Assembly (NCBI GenBank): GCA_017506865.1
Contig: JAFCMP010000175.1
Location: 1 to 64,000, forward strand
Source of the DNA: Tribonema minus
Lineage: Eukaryota; Sar; Xanthophyceae; Tribonematales; Tribonemataceae
DNA: 64,000 bases
Reading direction: 5' to 3'
Positions 1 through 12,210 of this stretch are shown one piece after another. The number at the start of each line of letters is the position of its first letter. Position 1 is the stretch's first letter. Under the pieces are notes generated by a model, which saw nothing but the letters and a program-made list of their open reading frames with translations, did no database searches and was not told the origin of the DNA. The translations under genes were made by a program, and so were the position numbers.

Positions 1-474
1 TGGTTCCTGCCGTTCACGCAGCTTTTGGAGGAGCAACTGGCGGGCGCGATCGAGTGCTTCAAGGAGCTGGCAGGGGAGGATGCTGATGGGGTGGAGGAGG
101 AGCTAGGAGAGCTGGAATTAGGTGCACTGCCTGTTGCCATGTCACGCTTTTTGCCTGCGCTTACGACGCGTACAGAGGTAGAGGGCAAAGTCGTGCTTGC
201 TTCCAACAGTAAGCGTCAGAACTGGTGGGCCATGAGAGGTGCCCTGTCGTTTCCTCACTTGGCCAAGGTGGCGGTCAAGCTGTTGTCGTTTCATGTGACC
301 AGTTGTGCCACTGAGCGCAACTGGTCTTTGTGGGGGAATATTTTTGTCAAGGGCCGCAACAGACTTGCACTACAGCGCGCTGAGAAGCTGGTAATGATCA
401 GGGGGAATGCAAAGAACATTGAGCACCGCAGGTCAGAGGAGGAGGTCGTGCTGTCTCTGCTGGCTGAGAAGTAG
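1..474 (+). pseudogene. hAT transposase C-terminal fragment, inverted partial copy
   Basis: The frame is open from the window edge to the stop at 472-474. It repeats exactly the last ~150 residues of the minus-strand transposase at 1029-1480, including the hAT C-terminal signature SCATERNWSLWGNI. It is the left arm of the palindrome. Only the C-terminal dimerisation part is inside the window, and the terminal inverted repeat expected after its 3' end in the correct orientation is missing, so this copy cannot be a complete mobile unit as seen here. More of it may lie to the left of the window. Confidence 0.75.
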
Positions 475-715
475 AGTGCTCATGTAGGTTGAGAACACAC
501 AGATGCCACGTGGCAGGCCTGCATTTGTAATCACTACAGCGTTTTTGCTTTGATCTGGATCTCGCTTCTGGTGCCTGTTCTGCAACGCCTGCGATTGATG
601 CTACAATGCATAAAGAAAAATTAATTGAAACAGAGTAGAAGTTCATGTTTTGCCATTAAATATACGTTTGTATACGTGGTATAACATTATAAGGGGTTAT
701 AATATACGTTATACG

Positions 716-790
716 TAGGGATGTGCACGAGCGTATAATTTCAAAAACTACGTAGGGATGTGCACGAGCGTATAATTTCAAAAACTACGT
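716..790. repeat. Tandemly duplicated hAT terminal repeat
   Basis: Two copies of a 37 bp unit beginning TAGGGATGTGCACGAGCG start at 716 and 753. They form the spacer of the palindrome and are both in the orientation expected for the left end of the element to the right. Confidence 0.85.
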
Positions 791-1028
791 ATAACGTATA
801 TTATAACCCCTTATAATGTTATACCACGTATACAAACGTATATTTAATGGCAAAACATGAACTTCTACTCTGTTTCAATTAATTTTTCTTTATGCATTGT
901 AGCATCAATCGCAGGCGTTGCAGAACAGGCACCAGAAGCGAGATCCAGATCAAAGCAAAAACGCTGTAGTGATTACAAATGCAGGCCTGCCACGTGGCAT
1001 CTGTGTGTTCTCAACCTACATGAGCACT

Positions 1029-3222
1029 CTACTTCTCAGCCAGCAGAGACAGCACGACCTCCTCCTCTGACCTGCGGTGCTCAATGTTCTTTGCATTCCC
1101 CCTGATCATTACCAGCTTCTCAGCGCGCTGTAGTGCAAGTCTGTTGCGGCCCTTGACAAAAATATTCCCCCACAAAGACCAGTTGCGCTCAGTGGCACAA
1201 CTGGTCACATGAAACGACAACAGCTTGACCGCCACCTTGGCCAAGTGAGGAAACGACAGGGCACCTCTCATGGCCCACCAGTTCTGACGCTTACTGTTGG
1301 AAGCAAGCACGACTTTGCCCTCTACCTCTGTACGCGTCGTAAGCGCAGGCAAAAAGCGTGACATGGCAACAGGCAGTGCACCTAATTCCAGCTCTCCTAG
1401 CTCCTCCTCCACCCCATCAGCATCCTCCCCTGCCAGCTCCTTGAAGCACTCGATCGCGCCCGCCAGTTGCTCCTCCAAAAGCTGCGTGAACGGCAGGAAC
1501 CACTCCCCCGTAGTCTCCACCCGTGTAGCATGGATGGGGTCGGCGATATACGCCGCTGCCCACGCCTTGTCGTAGTGCTTCGTGAAACGGTCCTTGAACA
1601 ACGGCAGCACGGCGCGCGCCGCCGAAGCGCCGCCAGCGGCGGCGCCGCCGCCGGCAGCAGCGCGGCCAGCTGCTGCGACAGCAGCGCCGCCTCCGCCCTG
1701 CGCATCGAAGAGCTCCGCATGCTCCAGCAGCTGCCGCCAGATCGGCAGCATTTGGCTCAGCCGCGGCGCGTCCGTCTCCAGTTGATGGATGGCATCGCTC
1801 ACGGGCTGCACGAGCTTGCTGAGCTGCTCCAGATCTGCGTAGAAGTTGAAGGCGCCACGCCCGCGCCCGCTGATGCCAATCGCAGCCGCTTTGAACTCAG
1901 CCGCGTGCGTGCAGTCTGTCGTCGCGGCGGCCCAGGCAACATCGTCGAGCACTAGGCTCTGGATGGCGGCCTTCGACGCGATCAGGTCACGGCCGATGAA
2001 GTGCAGGATGGCGAAGCGGGTGGGGCAGTGGGTTGAGATCGCCATAGCTTTGCAGGGCGGCGTCGCCAGCTGCTTTGCGCGCAGCGCCGTGCGCACCTTC
2101 TCATTGCCGTTGATCACGTTGGACATCATGAGTACGGTGCTGTACACTTTGGCTGTCCAGGTGACTTGTCCGCGTTGGCGAGGTCTTTGATAAGCAGAGC
2201 AAGCGCGTGCGCCTGGCAGCCGAGCAGCAGCCACTCCGGCATCCGATGCAGCGCCTTGATGGAGTCCAGCGCTGCTCGGTTGGCCTTGGTATTGTCCATC
2301 ACCATCCCCGAGATGCGCTGCTCCCATCCCTCCTGGCCGCCCGCCACCTCCTTCGCCCACGCCAGGTGCTCCAGGCGATCCAAGGCGAGGTCCTTGACGA
2401 CCCCAGCTGCTGTAGCAACTTTGATGAAAGATGAGCCGCCTTGTGGATGGAGGGCCATGACGTTGATCAGAGGGATCCCACCTCCTGCGTAACGGCGCTT
2501 CCAGCCGTCCGTTGCGAGCTGTACTGTAGGAAGCGCCTGCACTGCCGCTAGCACGCTCTCGCTGACGCGGGCATGCTCTCTGTCGAGGTGAGTTGTCGAT
2601 AGCGCTTTGCGGCCAGGCAGGGTGACGCCAAGGGTGGCGAAGGCGTCAACAAGGTCAGGCTGCTCGATGAGCTGAAGCGCGACGCTGCGCTTGCAGAAGA
2701 AACGCGCCAGGCTCTGAGTAGCGCGTTTCTCCTGCTCTGCCGTGATCCTGTACCCCGCAATGCCTGAAGCAGGGCGCTTGCTGATGCTGCTGCCCCCTCC
2801 TCCAGCTCCTCCACATCAGCAGCACCATCAGTAGGCGCTGCTGGAGCTTTGGGAGCAAATCCGCCGCAGACTCCTGGTTTGAAGTGGGTGGTGGCGCGCG
2901 CTGAAGGGTTGGACGCTGAGAGATTGTCACCGCACAGTAGGCACTCCAAGAGCACGGCGTGCTCACCCTGGACAATCTTAAATCTCGACCACCATTGGGC
3001 AGCACCGACCTTGCGCTGCGTAGAGCGCAGCATGGCATAAAGCTGACTGAGTTCGTACTCCTTCCCCATGTATTTCTGCATGACCCTTGCCCCAGCAGGG
3101 GCAGCAGGCGCTACCTCCACCATATCCTCATCCGAGTCCGTCATTTCTCTAGCTAGCACAGAGCACACTGCTGCAGCAGCAACAGCAGCAGCTACAGCCG
3201 GAAACCTTTGCGACGTGGCCAA
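1029..3222 (-). pseudogene. hAT transposase (zf-BED-like, RNase H-like core, hAT C-terminal dimerisation)
   Basis: A cut-and-paste transposase of the hAT superfamily would bind the element ends and catalyse excision in the nucleus. The N-terminal part (about 3222-2780) has a BED-like zinc motif, AQWWSRFK followed by CLLCGD and a later His/Cys pair. The middle part (about 2780-2170) has the hAT core landmarks ATDGWKRRYAGGG, VMDNTKANRAAL and GCQAHALALLIKDL. The last part (about 2190-1029) ends with the dimerisation motif SCATERNWSLWGN. The three parts lie in three different minus-strand frames, joined near 2770 (at a G4 run) and near 2170-2185, with no convincing intron signals. I therefore read it as carrying two one-base frameshifts and probably inactive. 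Sequencing error is the alternative. An Ala-rich insert around 1580-1700 interrupts the C-terminal region. Confidence 0.75.
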
Positions 3223-3410
3223 GAGACGCGATGTCAGAGGTCATAGAGTGGCCTTCCGATGATGTGGCAGGTCAACAGAACCCTGAAAAGCCGAAATAAT
3301 GACGTTTTAGCGAAACGTATAGAGCGTATAGGCTTTTCGCATTATAACGTTTTATATACGCTATACATATCTATACGATATATATACGATATACGCTGCG
3401 CACATCCCTA

Positions 3411-3458
3411 GTTATACGTAGTATAATTTTTGAAATTATACGCTCGTGCACATCCCTA
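3411..3458. repeat. Right terminal inverted repeat of the hAT element
   Basis: Read on the minus strand from 3458, the sequence matches the terminal repeat at 753, with a few extra bases after the TCAAAAA block. It is followed outward by unrelated DNA. Confidence 0.8.
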
Positions 3459-4057
3459 ATATTACCAAAAAGATCCAACGTTGGGCAGTAGAGAGTAAGT
3501 ACCCTACGACATCAGTGTGTGCTGTTGAAATGGGCAGCTCAACACAAGCTATGATATTGTACAGTATCCACCTGTACAGTTCAGCTCAACACCGACCAGC
3601 CTCTTCTGACGACACATCCGTGTCAAGGCTCATGTTGTAAATAGCTTGGCATACATGCATCATATGCAAAATAAGTCTGAGATTCGATTCAAATAAGCAC
3701 TTGTGCCCTTTGTTGGCGGTCACAGGGCGCTGCCTGTTTTGTCCTCCAATCAGCATGGATCCGCAGTGCTCACGCACGTACCACACCGATATTGCCAACA
3801 TTATGATGCATACACGCGCTGCGCTGCCTTGCAATGCGCTTGAACGTTGGTGCACAGATTCTATGTAATGCAGTACCCTCAGTGACGGTATAGACGCCAG
3901 TCTCAGCTTGGTTTCTCATAGGCGGTGACAGCGCAGCATCTCACAGTCACAGTAGCATCCGCAGTGTCACACTGTATACAGTGGGTGAAATAATATGTTC
4001 CACACCTGTATCCTGCGTTCCTCTGCCATCAACTTAACACATTCCTGATCTGGTCAC
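3459..4057. other. Gene-free stretch
   Basis: Short open frames here (for example 3586-3855 on the minus strand) have no recognisable motif, and I see no repeat of note. It separates the hAT element from the degenerate coding stretch that follows. Confidence 0.4.
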
Positions 4058-4875
4058 TTGTCGCAGCACCGGGCCATGCCCTGCACCCCTGCAGCTGTTC
4101 AGCAGGCAGCCCGTACAGCTATGCCATACGCCCACTCAAGATCGCCGATGCCTGCAGCATCGGCAGCGCGGTGGGCATCACGAGTATCTGCAGTGGCAGC
4201 ACCAATGCCCACAGCCGGCTCGCCGTACACTTCGGCAAAACGCAAGCCAGATTATACTGCATCAGCAGCCGCAGCAACAGCACCTGCATCATATTCAGCC
4301 AAGCGCACGAGGCACTTTTGAGTGTATCAAGCCCTCCACTGCCACTCCACTACCGGGTGCATCATATACCGAAGAGCCGCAAGCTGTTGAGATGTTGGCG
4401 GCACTTAGCAGTGGTACAGGATCTGCGGGTGCAGCGCCTGCACCTGCGGCGGGCAGTGGATGAGCAGTGCTGCCTGTGCTGTGGCAGGTGTGGTATTTGA
4501 GCATGATTTAGACTTTGCGTGCAATATTCGAGCCTCTCGCAATGAGGAGCAGAGGCTGCCCAAAACAGTGGCTACAGGCAGCGCAGGTGCCAACGGCAAT
4601 GCAGCACCAGCTTTGATCGACAGCACAGTGCTGGGGCGTAGTCCTGGTATACCAGCAGCTCAAGGTCAATGTTGTAGCTATTCTTTTGTACAGACAGCCG
4701 CATTGGCACCAATCAAGATCTGAGCAGTGTCGCAGCACTGATGTGTGGGTCCAGCAGTCAGGCGCCGCAAGCACCAGCTGATTGCGGTGCAGGGCAGCGC
4801 TCAGTCGCGACTGCTGTGGAGGACAGCATACAATCGCTAGCTGTGACGCCACGTGAGGACTTCCACATTTATTGA
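4058..4875 (+). pseudogene. Degenerate or multi-exon coding stretch, unknown protein
   Basis: I do not recognise this protein. Successive plus-strand frames read like continuous Ala/Pro-rich protein. The first frame runs to 4321 and ends in a basic segment around SAKRKPDY. A second frame (about 4290-4465) contains EEPQAVEMLAALSSG. A third (to 4723) contains VVFEHDLDFACNIRASRN. A fourth runs from about 4693 to a stop at 4873-4875 and ends AVTPREDFHIY. A pyrimidine-rich acceptor-like site ends at 4692 and another (CTTGTCGCAG) near 4055, so some frame changes could be introns. The others look like indels. It may be an old gene relic or an unresolved spliced gene. Confidence 0.35.
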
Positions 4876-6737
4876 CGGCAAGTGTTCATGACGGTGCGCT
4901 GTCATGAAGGCGTGGACATCACGTGACTGATGTCACATCTGAAATTTTGCCGTTGAGACATATGGAGGACTGAGCGCGCTTTGCTGGCTCCTGCATGACC
5001 GGTGGGCATATATACTCATGGTGGGCGTGGAGAAGCTCGAGACATGCTATTCAACTTGGCAGTACTTCTGGCCACAAGTGCAGCAACATGCCACAATACT
5101 TCATTGTTTTCAAGCTGTGGTTACTGCACATTGTACTGCAGCAAAGCTGAAGCAGGCATGCGGGCAGCGTTACAACTAGGGCCAAGTTCTGTTAAGCTAT
5201 TGCGCCGCCAGCGACAGCTCGAAATAAAATTATGTGTGTTCCGAGGCTAGGGTATCCCTTGATGTATGGGTGTCTTCCTATCGCCGAAATGTCGTTTGAG
5301 GTTTGCGCTGTTGGCCTTACACTGGGCTGACCCTAACTCCAGTCAAAATCTGGCCCATCGCTTCATAGCAAATGGTTTACATAAGGGTCAACCAGTATGC
5401 TGCTGCCAGTTCAAGCAGCGGCCTCATCTGGTGCCTGTTACAGTGCCTCAGACATCTGCAATGGTGTTCTGCAAGGTAATCTGAGTTTGGCAGGTCAAGC
5501 ACCTTGAGTCACTGATGCAAAATTCTTCCTCAAGAGAGTATGCACGCACGGCCTGAGACACGGTGGTATACCATACGTTTTCAACGTGTATACGGCCCTT
5601 GTAGTGCAAATGAACTTGAGCTCAGAAGAGCTTAAATAGCATTTTTGCGTAGGTTACAATGCATGACATATGCTGCCAGCGGCTCAGTGATATATCACTG
5701 ACAAATTGTGACAAAACTGAGCATCACCAAGTATGCTGGATAATTGGCTTACACCAGGCAGCGAGAAGGCCAGTTCTTGCTGTGCCATACAACTTGCTCA
5801 TTCCTGAGTTGTGTGTGTCCATGGAGGTGCATTGGCGCTTGTACAACAATCGTCGTACAGGCGCTAATATGCCCGGATGCACTCTGTCAATTGGAACATG
5901 CCACTGGATGCACTCTGTCAGTTGGAACATGCCACGACTGCGTTGTGAGCTTTGGTCGGCATTCTGTCATGCTATGCTGTCCACGCAAGGCATCATTGCA
6001 CACACGCTTTGCAGCAATGGTGAATTCTCAAACACATGCGCTCATACACTCACCGATCACATTCTCATTAACTGTTGCAATCCCAGGAGTCACTTTGACA
6101 CCACAGGCACAAAATGCAATTTGCCCAAAAATGTTGATTTGTGAATATGTGCCAAACTCAACAACTGTCATAGTTGCAGCAGTTGGTGCAGTCAATGCCT
6201 TCCCCTCAACTGGCTCAGTCGTAAGAAAGCACAGATGTAAAGGATGACAGCAGTGGTAGACAGCTTGCATCAGTGCAAGCCAGGCAACAAATGTCGCTGA
6301 GGTGGCGTTTGCTTGAGCCCAGTCATGCACGCAGCGCAACATCTGCTGTGGTTGCTCGAGGCAGAACACGCAGCCACTGGAACACACACTACATGTGTCA
6401 TCGCAGTAGTCGCTGCGCCATTGCTTGCTGGCACCGCAATTGGCTGCTGCAACGTTTGTTCTTGTGTCTCTACAACTGCAATCACATATTGAGAGCCTGG
6501 GGGCTATATTACTGGTGTCAACACTGTCAGAAATATGCCGGCCTGATAAAAGGGCTGCAGTGAAGCGAAGTACAGCTGAATGGAAACCCACTCTGAGGTG
6601 ACATGTAAGTGCTTGGAGGTGGACGACGTAACGTCTGATCAATGGGACCACTGCGTGTTGACGGGCTCGCCAATGCTGCAAGTGCTCCAAGCTGTAAAAC
6701 ACATAACCTGCAAGCTTGAAATAATTCCCTCCTACGC
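4876..6737. other. Intergenic, no supported gene
   Basis: I find no recognisable gene. One minus-strand segment (about 6205-6078) reads like an exon, with VEFGTYSQINIFGQ and GVKVTPGIATVNEN. It lies between an acceptor-like GACTGAGCCAG and a donor-like GTGAGTG, but without a homologue I cannot assign it. A short tandem repeat lies at 5875-5936. Confidence 0.35.
5875..5936. repeat. Two-copy 31 bp tandem repeat
   Basis: The unit starts GGATGCACTCTGTCA and occurs at 5875-5905 and 5906-5936, with two visible differences. Confidence 0.85.
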
Positions 6738-7947
6738 TCAACATCGCAGGTCCAACAGGCATTGTACCTCCCGTGGGTGCTGGAACAGTATGCTGCCTGA
6801 GGGTTCGCTGGCGGATGGCAGGATTGCATCAGCCTGAGGGTTTTGGGTTGCTACGACAGTGGGCGCAGAGGTGGGGGGCGGGGTCGCGGGTTGAGGCTTC
6901 GGCACGCATTTGGTATACTCGAGTCCGAGCGCAGAGAGTTTGTTCTTTCTGCTGAACAATGAGGAACTGGCAGGCGACACAGCGTACTTCTCTAGTCCGT
7001 TAAACCAGCTGTAGTATGCCACGCGCGGGTGCGCCTCCAGCATAGGCACCACCTGCTGCATGAAGTCCATCATCATGGTGGCGTTGCCCGCGAGCTTAGC
7101 CGCCGCGCAACCTACCTCGGATATGATGACTCGCGTATCATTGAAGGTCGCGGAGACCAAGTCGATGCGATCTTTGACGGTGGCTATGTTGCAGTCATAA
7201 GAGTGCATGTTGATGTAGTGGACGCCTGCGTTGGTGGTGTTGTACAGCTGGTCCGCCTCCGCAAAGAACTGCTGCAGCCACACAATGCCCGACAGCAGCG
7301 CCGCCGGGTACCCCTTTTTTGTTGGTGAGGGGCTGGCTAGCTTGAAGTCCAGCTCCTTTGCCCTGTCCAGGACACCCCCCCAGACAGACGCCGCAACCTG
7401 CGGCGTCATGTTGGCCTGCATTTGGCCGTTGGGCTCATTAAACCCTAGCAGAATGCTGCCAGGGCCTCCAGGGGTTGGTGGCGGCTGAATGGCCTGCAGC
7501 CAATGCGTCGCCCCATATCGCGACCACACCATGGGCATGAAGGCCAGGCGACTGAACGCCGTGGCGTTCTGGGAGGTGACGTTCCAGTTATTGTACCAGC
7601 GCACACCAGTGGCCAATAGGCTCCCCTCGCGTGCAAAGTAGTCGCCGCTTGATCGTGGGTCAATGGATACGCCGCGCTTCTTCGATTTTGTGCAATTTGC
7701 CGCTAGGGTCCGACTCTCACCGCGGTGGCTTTCTTGGGTGGGGGGTAGACCATCAAACATGCCGGGTGGTAGGCGGACACGCAGAGTTGAATCTGATGCC
7801 AGTCTTGACTGCGCCATAGCGCATGGTGCGGCATGTGCCTGTTGGCAGCTTATGCCATGCGCCGCAATGACTGTTGCATTGCACTCAAATGGCAGCGTCG
7901 CGGCCATCGCCTGACCCAGTGGATTCCTGCTGTTGCATGTGGTACAC
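6738..7947 (-). CDS. GH128-type glycoside hydrolase (Glyco_hydro_cc), exon 2, copy A
   Basis: This exon encodes the catalytic domain of a GH128-like enzyme, a family known for beta-1,3-glucan cleavage in fungi, algae and bacteria. Visible landmarks in order are KKRGVSID, RWYNNWN, FMPMVWSRYG, GFNEPN (acid/base Glu), SPSPTKKGYPA, YINMHSYDC, ISEVGCAAAK (nucleophile Glu) and YYSWFNGLEKY. Both catalytic Glu are present. A Pro/Thr-rich tail follows and ends in EVQCLLDLRC, which is conserved in the paralogue at 50.1 kb. The Cys-rich N-terminal part (LPFECNAT, HGISCQQAHAAPC) is continuous with Cys codons of the upstream exon. I start the exon at the acceptor GACCACAG before 7947 because the paralogue has the same acceptor in the same phase. 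The ATG at 7905-7907 would drop conserved Cys residues. The likely product is a secreted wall-modifying glucanase. Substrate is inference. Confidence 0.85.
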
Positions 7948-10900
7948 CTGTGGTCACCGCGACCGGCAAGGATCAGGAAAGCAGAGGCACTGAGGCTGTT
8001 GAGACATGCAGCGATCGCAACAGAAAGTGAGTACCGCGCGCAAAGCCAAAAACGCCGGCCGTTGGTACCTGCTCAGAACACAAGCTTTGTCGCGCTCGCA
8101 CCAGAATTTGGTTGACATGTGAACTGAACCATTCGATTGTGCTCAAATTGGTATAATAAAAAAGCAGACATCATGATGACACACCGGTGACGTTGGATTT
8201 TAAAGTTGCCATGATGGCCTCCGGGTGTGAAAAATATTGTTGAAGTCACTATCAGACTGAGTATTACCTAATGAGCTTGCCAATCAAGCAGCAATTTGTG
8301 GTTTTAAAGTAGTACACAATCTTACTGTGACTTTTAGCATGGCATTGAGTTGCGATTATCATGAGTCATGATCTTGTTGTAATATGATTACTAATATCCA
8401 TCACTTGTTAATGGAAGGACAGGAACTTTGAAATTTAAAAGTTTACTTGATAAAAGGGCGCACTGTCCTCAGCAGAAAGTTGATGCACCTGACATTAAAA
8501 CACTTCTGGCGAGCGCTTACATGCCTGCATCAAATTGAATGCTCATACTATCACAAGAGACTCTCGGAGTCTCTCATGCCGGCATGCCAGCGGCGCACAT
8601 GGTCATGATGACGACGCGGGCGTCGCTGTGTGTTTCTGTGCGCGCTTCCGCTGGCGGCCTGAGATGTACCAGAAGAGGTCGCACGAAGTGCAACGCGCCC
8701 CTCCGGCTCCATGATGTGTGAGTGGTGCACGGGGTAACCTAGCTGCACATCAAGCAGCGCGCGCCACGATGAAAGCTGCAGTCGCGGGTGACGCCCAGCA
8801 CTCCACACACCCGCCGCGGTTGTGTTACGCGTATATACTTATCGTATAATATAACATGCAATCCAATCGAAGCTTAAGGCGGCTGAGCATAGCATGCAGC
8901 TGCGCTGATGCTCAGTAAGCAGGTAGTACTGTATCAGATTCTATGAGTTCAACATGAAGTATACCAAACAAAACCGGGTTCTCTCAGCGTAAAGACAGAA
9001 ACTTCAGACTTACTATTGAGTAGAGATTGATGTCATCTGCGATACAAAGGACCTAAAAGTATACCGTAAACTAGCAACTTGAATTTATGCATTGATGTCC
9101 GTCAGACGCTGTGGCAAAGTGTTAGCTCGACAACCTCGACTGCCAGTGTCAGTCTGGCAGACATTTATGTTTGGTACTACTGGCTGTATGATCAATGATA
9201 ATTCATGTGTATCATTCAATAATTGAAGTTCTCAGACAGGCTGGTACGGGCCTAGCCCAAGCGGCAAGCTCGGGATTTGACTCAGCAACAACAGTACTAC
9301 TAGGTGATATGCCATTGCTGACTGCAGGATAACTGATGCATATTTTCACGCTTCCTACAAGTTTCACACACAGCCGGCTCAGACCAAATGATTTTCAACT
9401 TGTCAATGGATAGAGATAACAACGGTCACATCTGAAGCCTCTTCGAGCGTGGCATCAGCCTGAGGCGTGAACGATTGTGCAGCTGCTGCCAGTCTCCTGC
9501 CGCGGCAGCCGCTGCGGCAGTTGTTTCAGTCGTTTCAAAGCCGTTTCGGGTTTTAGCATTTCAGTCCACTGGCAATATCGTTCAACTTGAAATATGAGCT
9601 TCGAAAGAGGCACCAGGGACGAAACGAAGCCCAGGCTTCAGTCAGTGAGCCTCAGGCCCAGGCTGCCTGTGAGTCAGCGACACCTTAAATTTTCAGAGAA
9701 TGCCATGACCGTGACGGGCGGACAGTGTGAACGTACTACATACTAACTGCCTGTTGCTTCACAGTACTTCGGTTTTGCTGAAGCGTTTGCTGGCAACTGA
9801 TTCGGAATCCACACTTCAACCGTTAGTTCAACCGTAAAAAAAAAAGGTTTGCTGTGGTGGTGCTTGTCCCTAAAGCTCATTGAACAACTTGAAGTCCGGG
9901 ACGCAGACCGCTTGGCCGCTACTGCAGTGCTGGCCTGCAGCAGTGACTGTCGTTTCAAGGCATTCAAGGTGTTCACACCAACTTGAAGAGGTCAAAGCCC
10001 AGCCTGAGGCTCTCAGAGGCTCCCTCAAGCTGCCAGTGCCTCACCTCGCAGAGGATCTGATTCATCATTATGACACAGCACCCTCACTTTTGCGCTGTGG
10101 CATATTCAGGTTGCCTGCACTGCAACTGCTGCAGCGTCAACTGCAACACGGTGACCGTGAAGAGCACTTGCCAGCGTTGTACAGTTATCCCAATGAGCTA
10201 ACCTTCCTCTTGAGTCATTACACGGCGTGTACCGCTGGTCGTTACGACACGTGCATGTTCCGTAGCACTGTTACAGTAGCTGATTGTTACATTGTTGCAG
10301 TAACAGGGCAGCCGTCATGTCATGCTGCAGCACTCCGCAATTCAGTCAGCATTATTGCGCAGTTATCAGCATCAGTATGCTCAGTTACAGTTTAGTACTA
10401 CAATATAGTATATAATTTGAAAGAAGTTTGGAACCCATGCTCAAGGCACTTGCGAGCCTACAGTGACTCGGAGGCAGCGTCTGTCGAGTGCTTTGAGTTG
10501 AAGTGCTCATGTGACGTGATGATCACGATCATGATAGTGCAAGGCAGTGCCGCAGTCACCGCGTTCTGCTCTAAGCGAGAACAGCGAATGGTTAGGACTC
10601 CGCATGAGGTAACAGCGCTCAAGCTAGTTGAGTGCCGCAGCGCCAGCAAATTTCAAAGTCTGAGTCTCAGACTGAGTAAACCGCACAAGACTTAGTGCTC
10701 AATGCAACAAAATTTAATTGTACAATCATGATTACTACAATGAATTAAGAGAGGTGGTATATGCATGTAGGTACTTGAGCGCGATGCGTACTTTTATTAT
10801 ATTCCACTTGTGGCTGTGGAAATGCCATGTTGTAGGTGTGTCGCCTTGTTTTCACTCTTGGGTGTAGCATGCAAAGCTTGCACGCCGCACCCCGCCCCCC

Positions 10901-12210
10901 ACATCACCCCCAACAAAGCACCCGCAAGCGACTGTCCCCCACATACTAGCAGGGATACTGAACAAAGCTACAAGACTCTCCCCCCACAGACAGACCCGTC
11001 TTAGGGCCACCCAGCTCCACGCAGACTCCATCTCAAAGTTTTCATGCAGGCCAAGGTCACCATAATGGGCCCTGAACTGGAGATTGTGGCTATCTTCGTG
11101 AACCCCGATATCATAGAGATAAGCAGAGGGAGTCACTGGGCGCCAGGCGCTGACGCTAGAGAGAAAGGCTATATAACTAAGTAAAGCATCGCCTCCTTGA
11201 TGAGCGAGGTCACGGCTCACCGCAGGCTGCAAGCCTGACAAGATATTGCCATTTACCGCTGCGAGTAACTTGTGGTTGGTGCCGTGGCGTGCAGCCGACT
11301 CCGCTTGCTCTCCAAGCACGCCAAGCCGCTGCCTGTCCCTCCTCCGCACGCCAGCCAGGGCTTCCGAGACACCACCACACGTTTGAAGTTTTCTCGAAGG
11401 GGCTACGCACGCTGGCATCACCTGAGGGCCGCTGGTGCTAGCTCCTGCAAGCCCTGCAGCCCAGCCCACCCACCACACCAGCCGCATTCGCTGCCACGCC
11501 TCTCGGCGTTAACGAGCGTTGTCTGTGATGCGTACTACAATACACAGTTTCACGTGGACTGTTTTCAGGTCACCGGTGGTTTCTCACCTTCAAGTTCAAC
11601 TTGAAGGCTTATTGCTTCAGGTTTGAACTTAATTTTTGTCACAACACTGCTTCGACGTATTACAATTCAACATTTTCGATGTCGACAGCAGCGTCTTCGC
11701 CTGCAGCATATTCAAGTTCAACTTCAAGTTGGTGAAGCTGTAAATGTGCCTGCAACTCGAGTGACTGTCTGCCGTTGGCTGATTTGAGGTCGGAACTGTA
11801 CACTAGAGTCTGCAAACACAACCGTGTCACTAAGAACATGTGATACTCGTAACAAAATCTCGTCTGCTTTTGCTGCAAGAGCAGCTTGAAGGCACAGCAA
11901 CCAGAGTCTCCCAGTAGAATCTGATGCTGCAGTAACTATTAACTTCAAAGCGCTCTGTGCTGTGATGATTTGTGTAGAGTATACACTTCGTGACGCACAA
12001 GGGAATGCTGCAAGGTGTATAGTGCAGCGCTGAACGCCTTCTGAGTATACAAGGGAACCGCTGCAGGAGTACTGTCTGGTAATCAGGATGATTATCGTTT
12101 TCAAACTTTGAAAGAGATTCTTGGCTCGGTGAGTGTTTGAATGATCATTCCTTGAAATCCAAGATTGCAGAGCAGCAGAAGCTTGCAGCGCGGCAGACTT
12201 CGAGGCGTAC
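7948..12210 (-). other. Presumed 4.3 kb intron of GH128 copy A
   Basis: No independent gene is supported here. A copy of the dispersed repeat also found at 18.8-19.3 kb lies at about 10890-11170. Open frames such as 9880-10395 (plus) and 10852-11487 (minus) have no recognisable motif. The corresponding intron in the paralogue is about 1.8 kb, so this one has probably expanded by insertions. Confidence 0.5.
10890..11170. repeat. Dispersed repeat, copy 1 of 3
   Basis: It shares ordered blocks with 18781-19060 and 19081-19345: a CCCCAACAAA-type start, TTCATGCAGGCC, a GCCCTGAACTG-like block and CACTGGGCGCCAGGCGCTG. It is diverged, with unknown origin. Confidence 0.5.

Larger units (their letters stand above)
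1..1502. repeat. Large palindrome (inverted repeat), arms at least 717 bp
   Basis: Positions 1-717 are the reverse complement of 786-1502: every paired block I checked satisfies i + j = 1503, for example 621-630 with 873-882 and 1-21 with 1482-1502. The two encoded transposase C-termini (149 residues) are identical. The spacer 718-785 consists of tandem copies of a 37 bp hAT terminal sequence, with copies starting at 716 and 753. The left arm runs off the window, so the full length is unknown. The inner arm edges end in the self-complementary hexamer TACGTA, a plausible microhomology for an inverted-duplication event. An assembly fold-back artefact is the main alternative. Confidence 0.9.
753..3458 (-). 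mobile_element. hAT-superfamily DNA transposon
   Basis: The element is bounded by terminal inverted repeats that start TAGGGATGTGCACGAGCG at 753 (minus-strand 3' side) and read the same on the other strand ending at 3458. Similarity extends about 40 bp into each end. It encloses a minus-strand hAT transposase. A second, inner terminal-like sequence ends at 3410, and AT-rich subterminal DNA with repeated TATACG words lies inside both ends. No matching 8 bp target duplication is visible: the 8 bases after 3458 are ATATTACC, those before 753 are AAACTACG and those before 716 are GTTATACG. This fits the left end having been rearranged in the palindrome. Confidence 0.75.
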
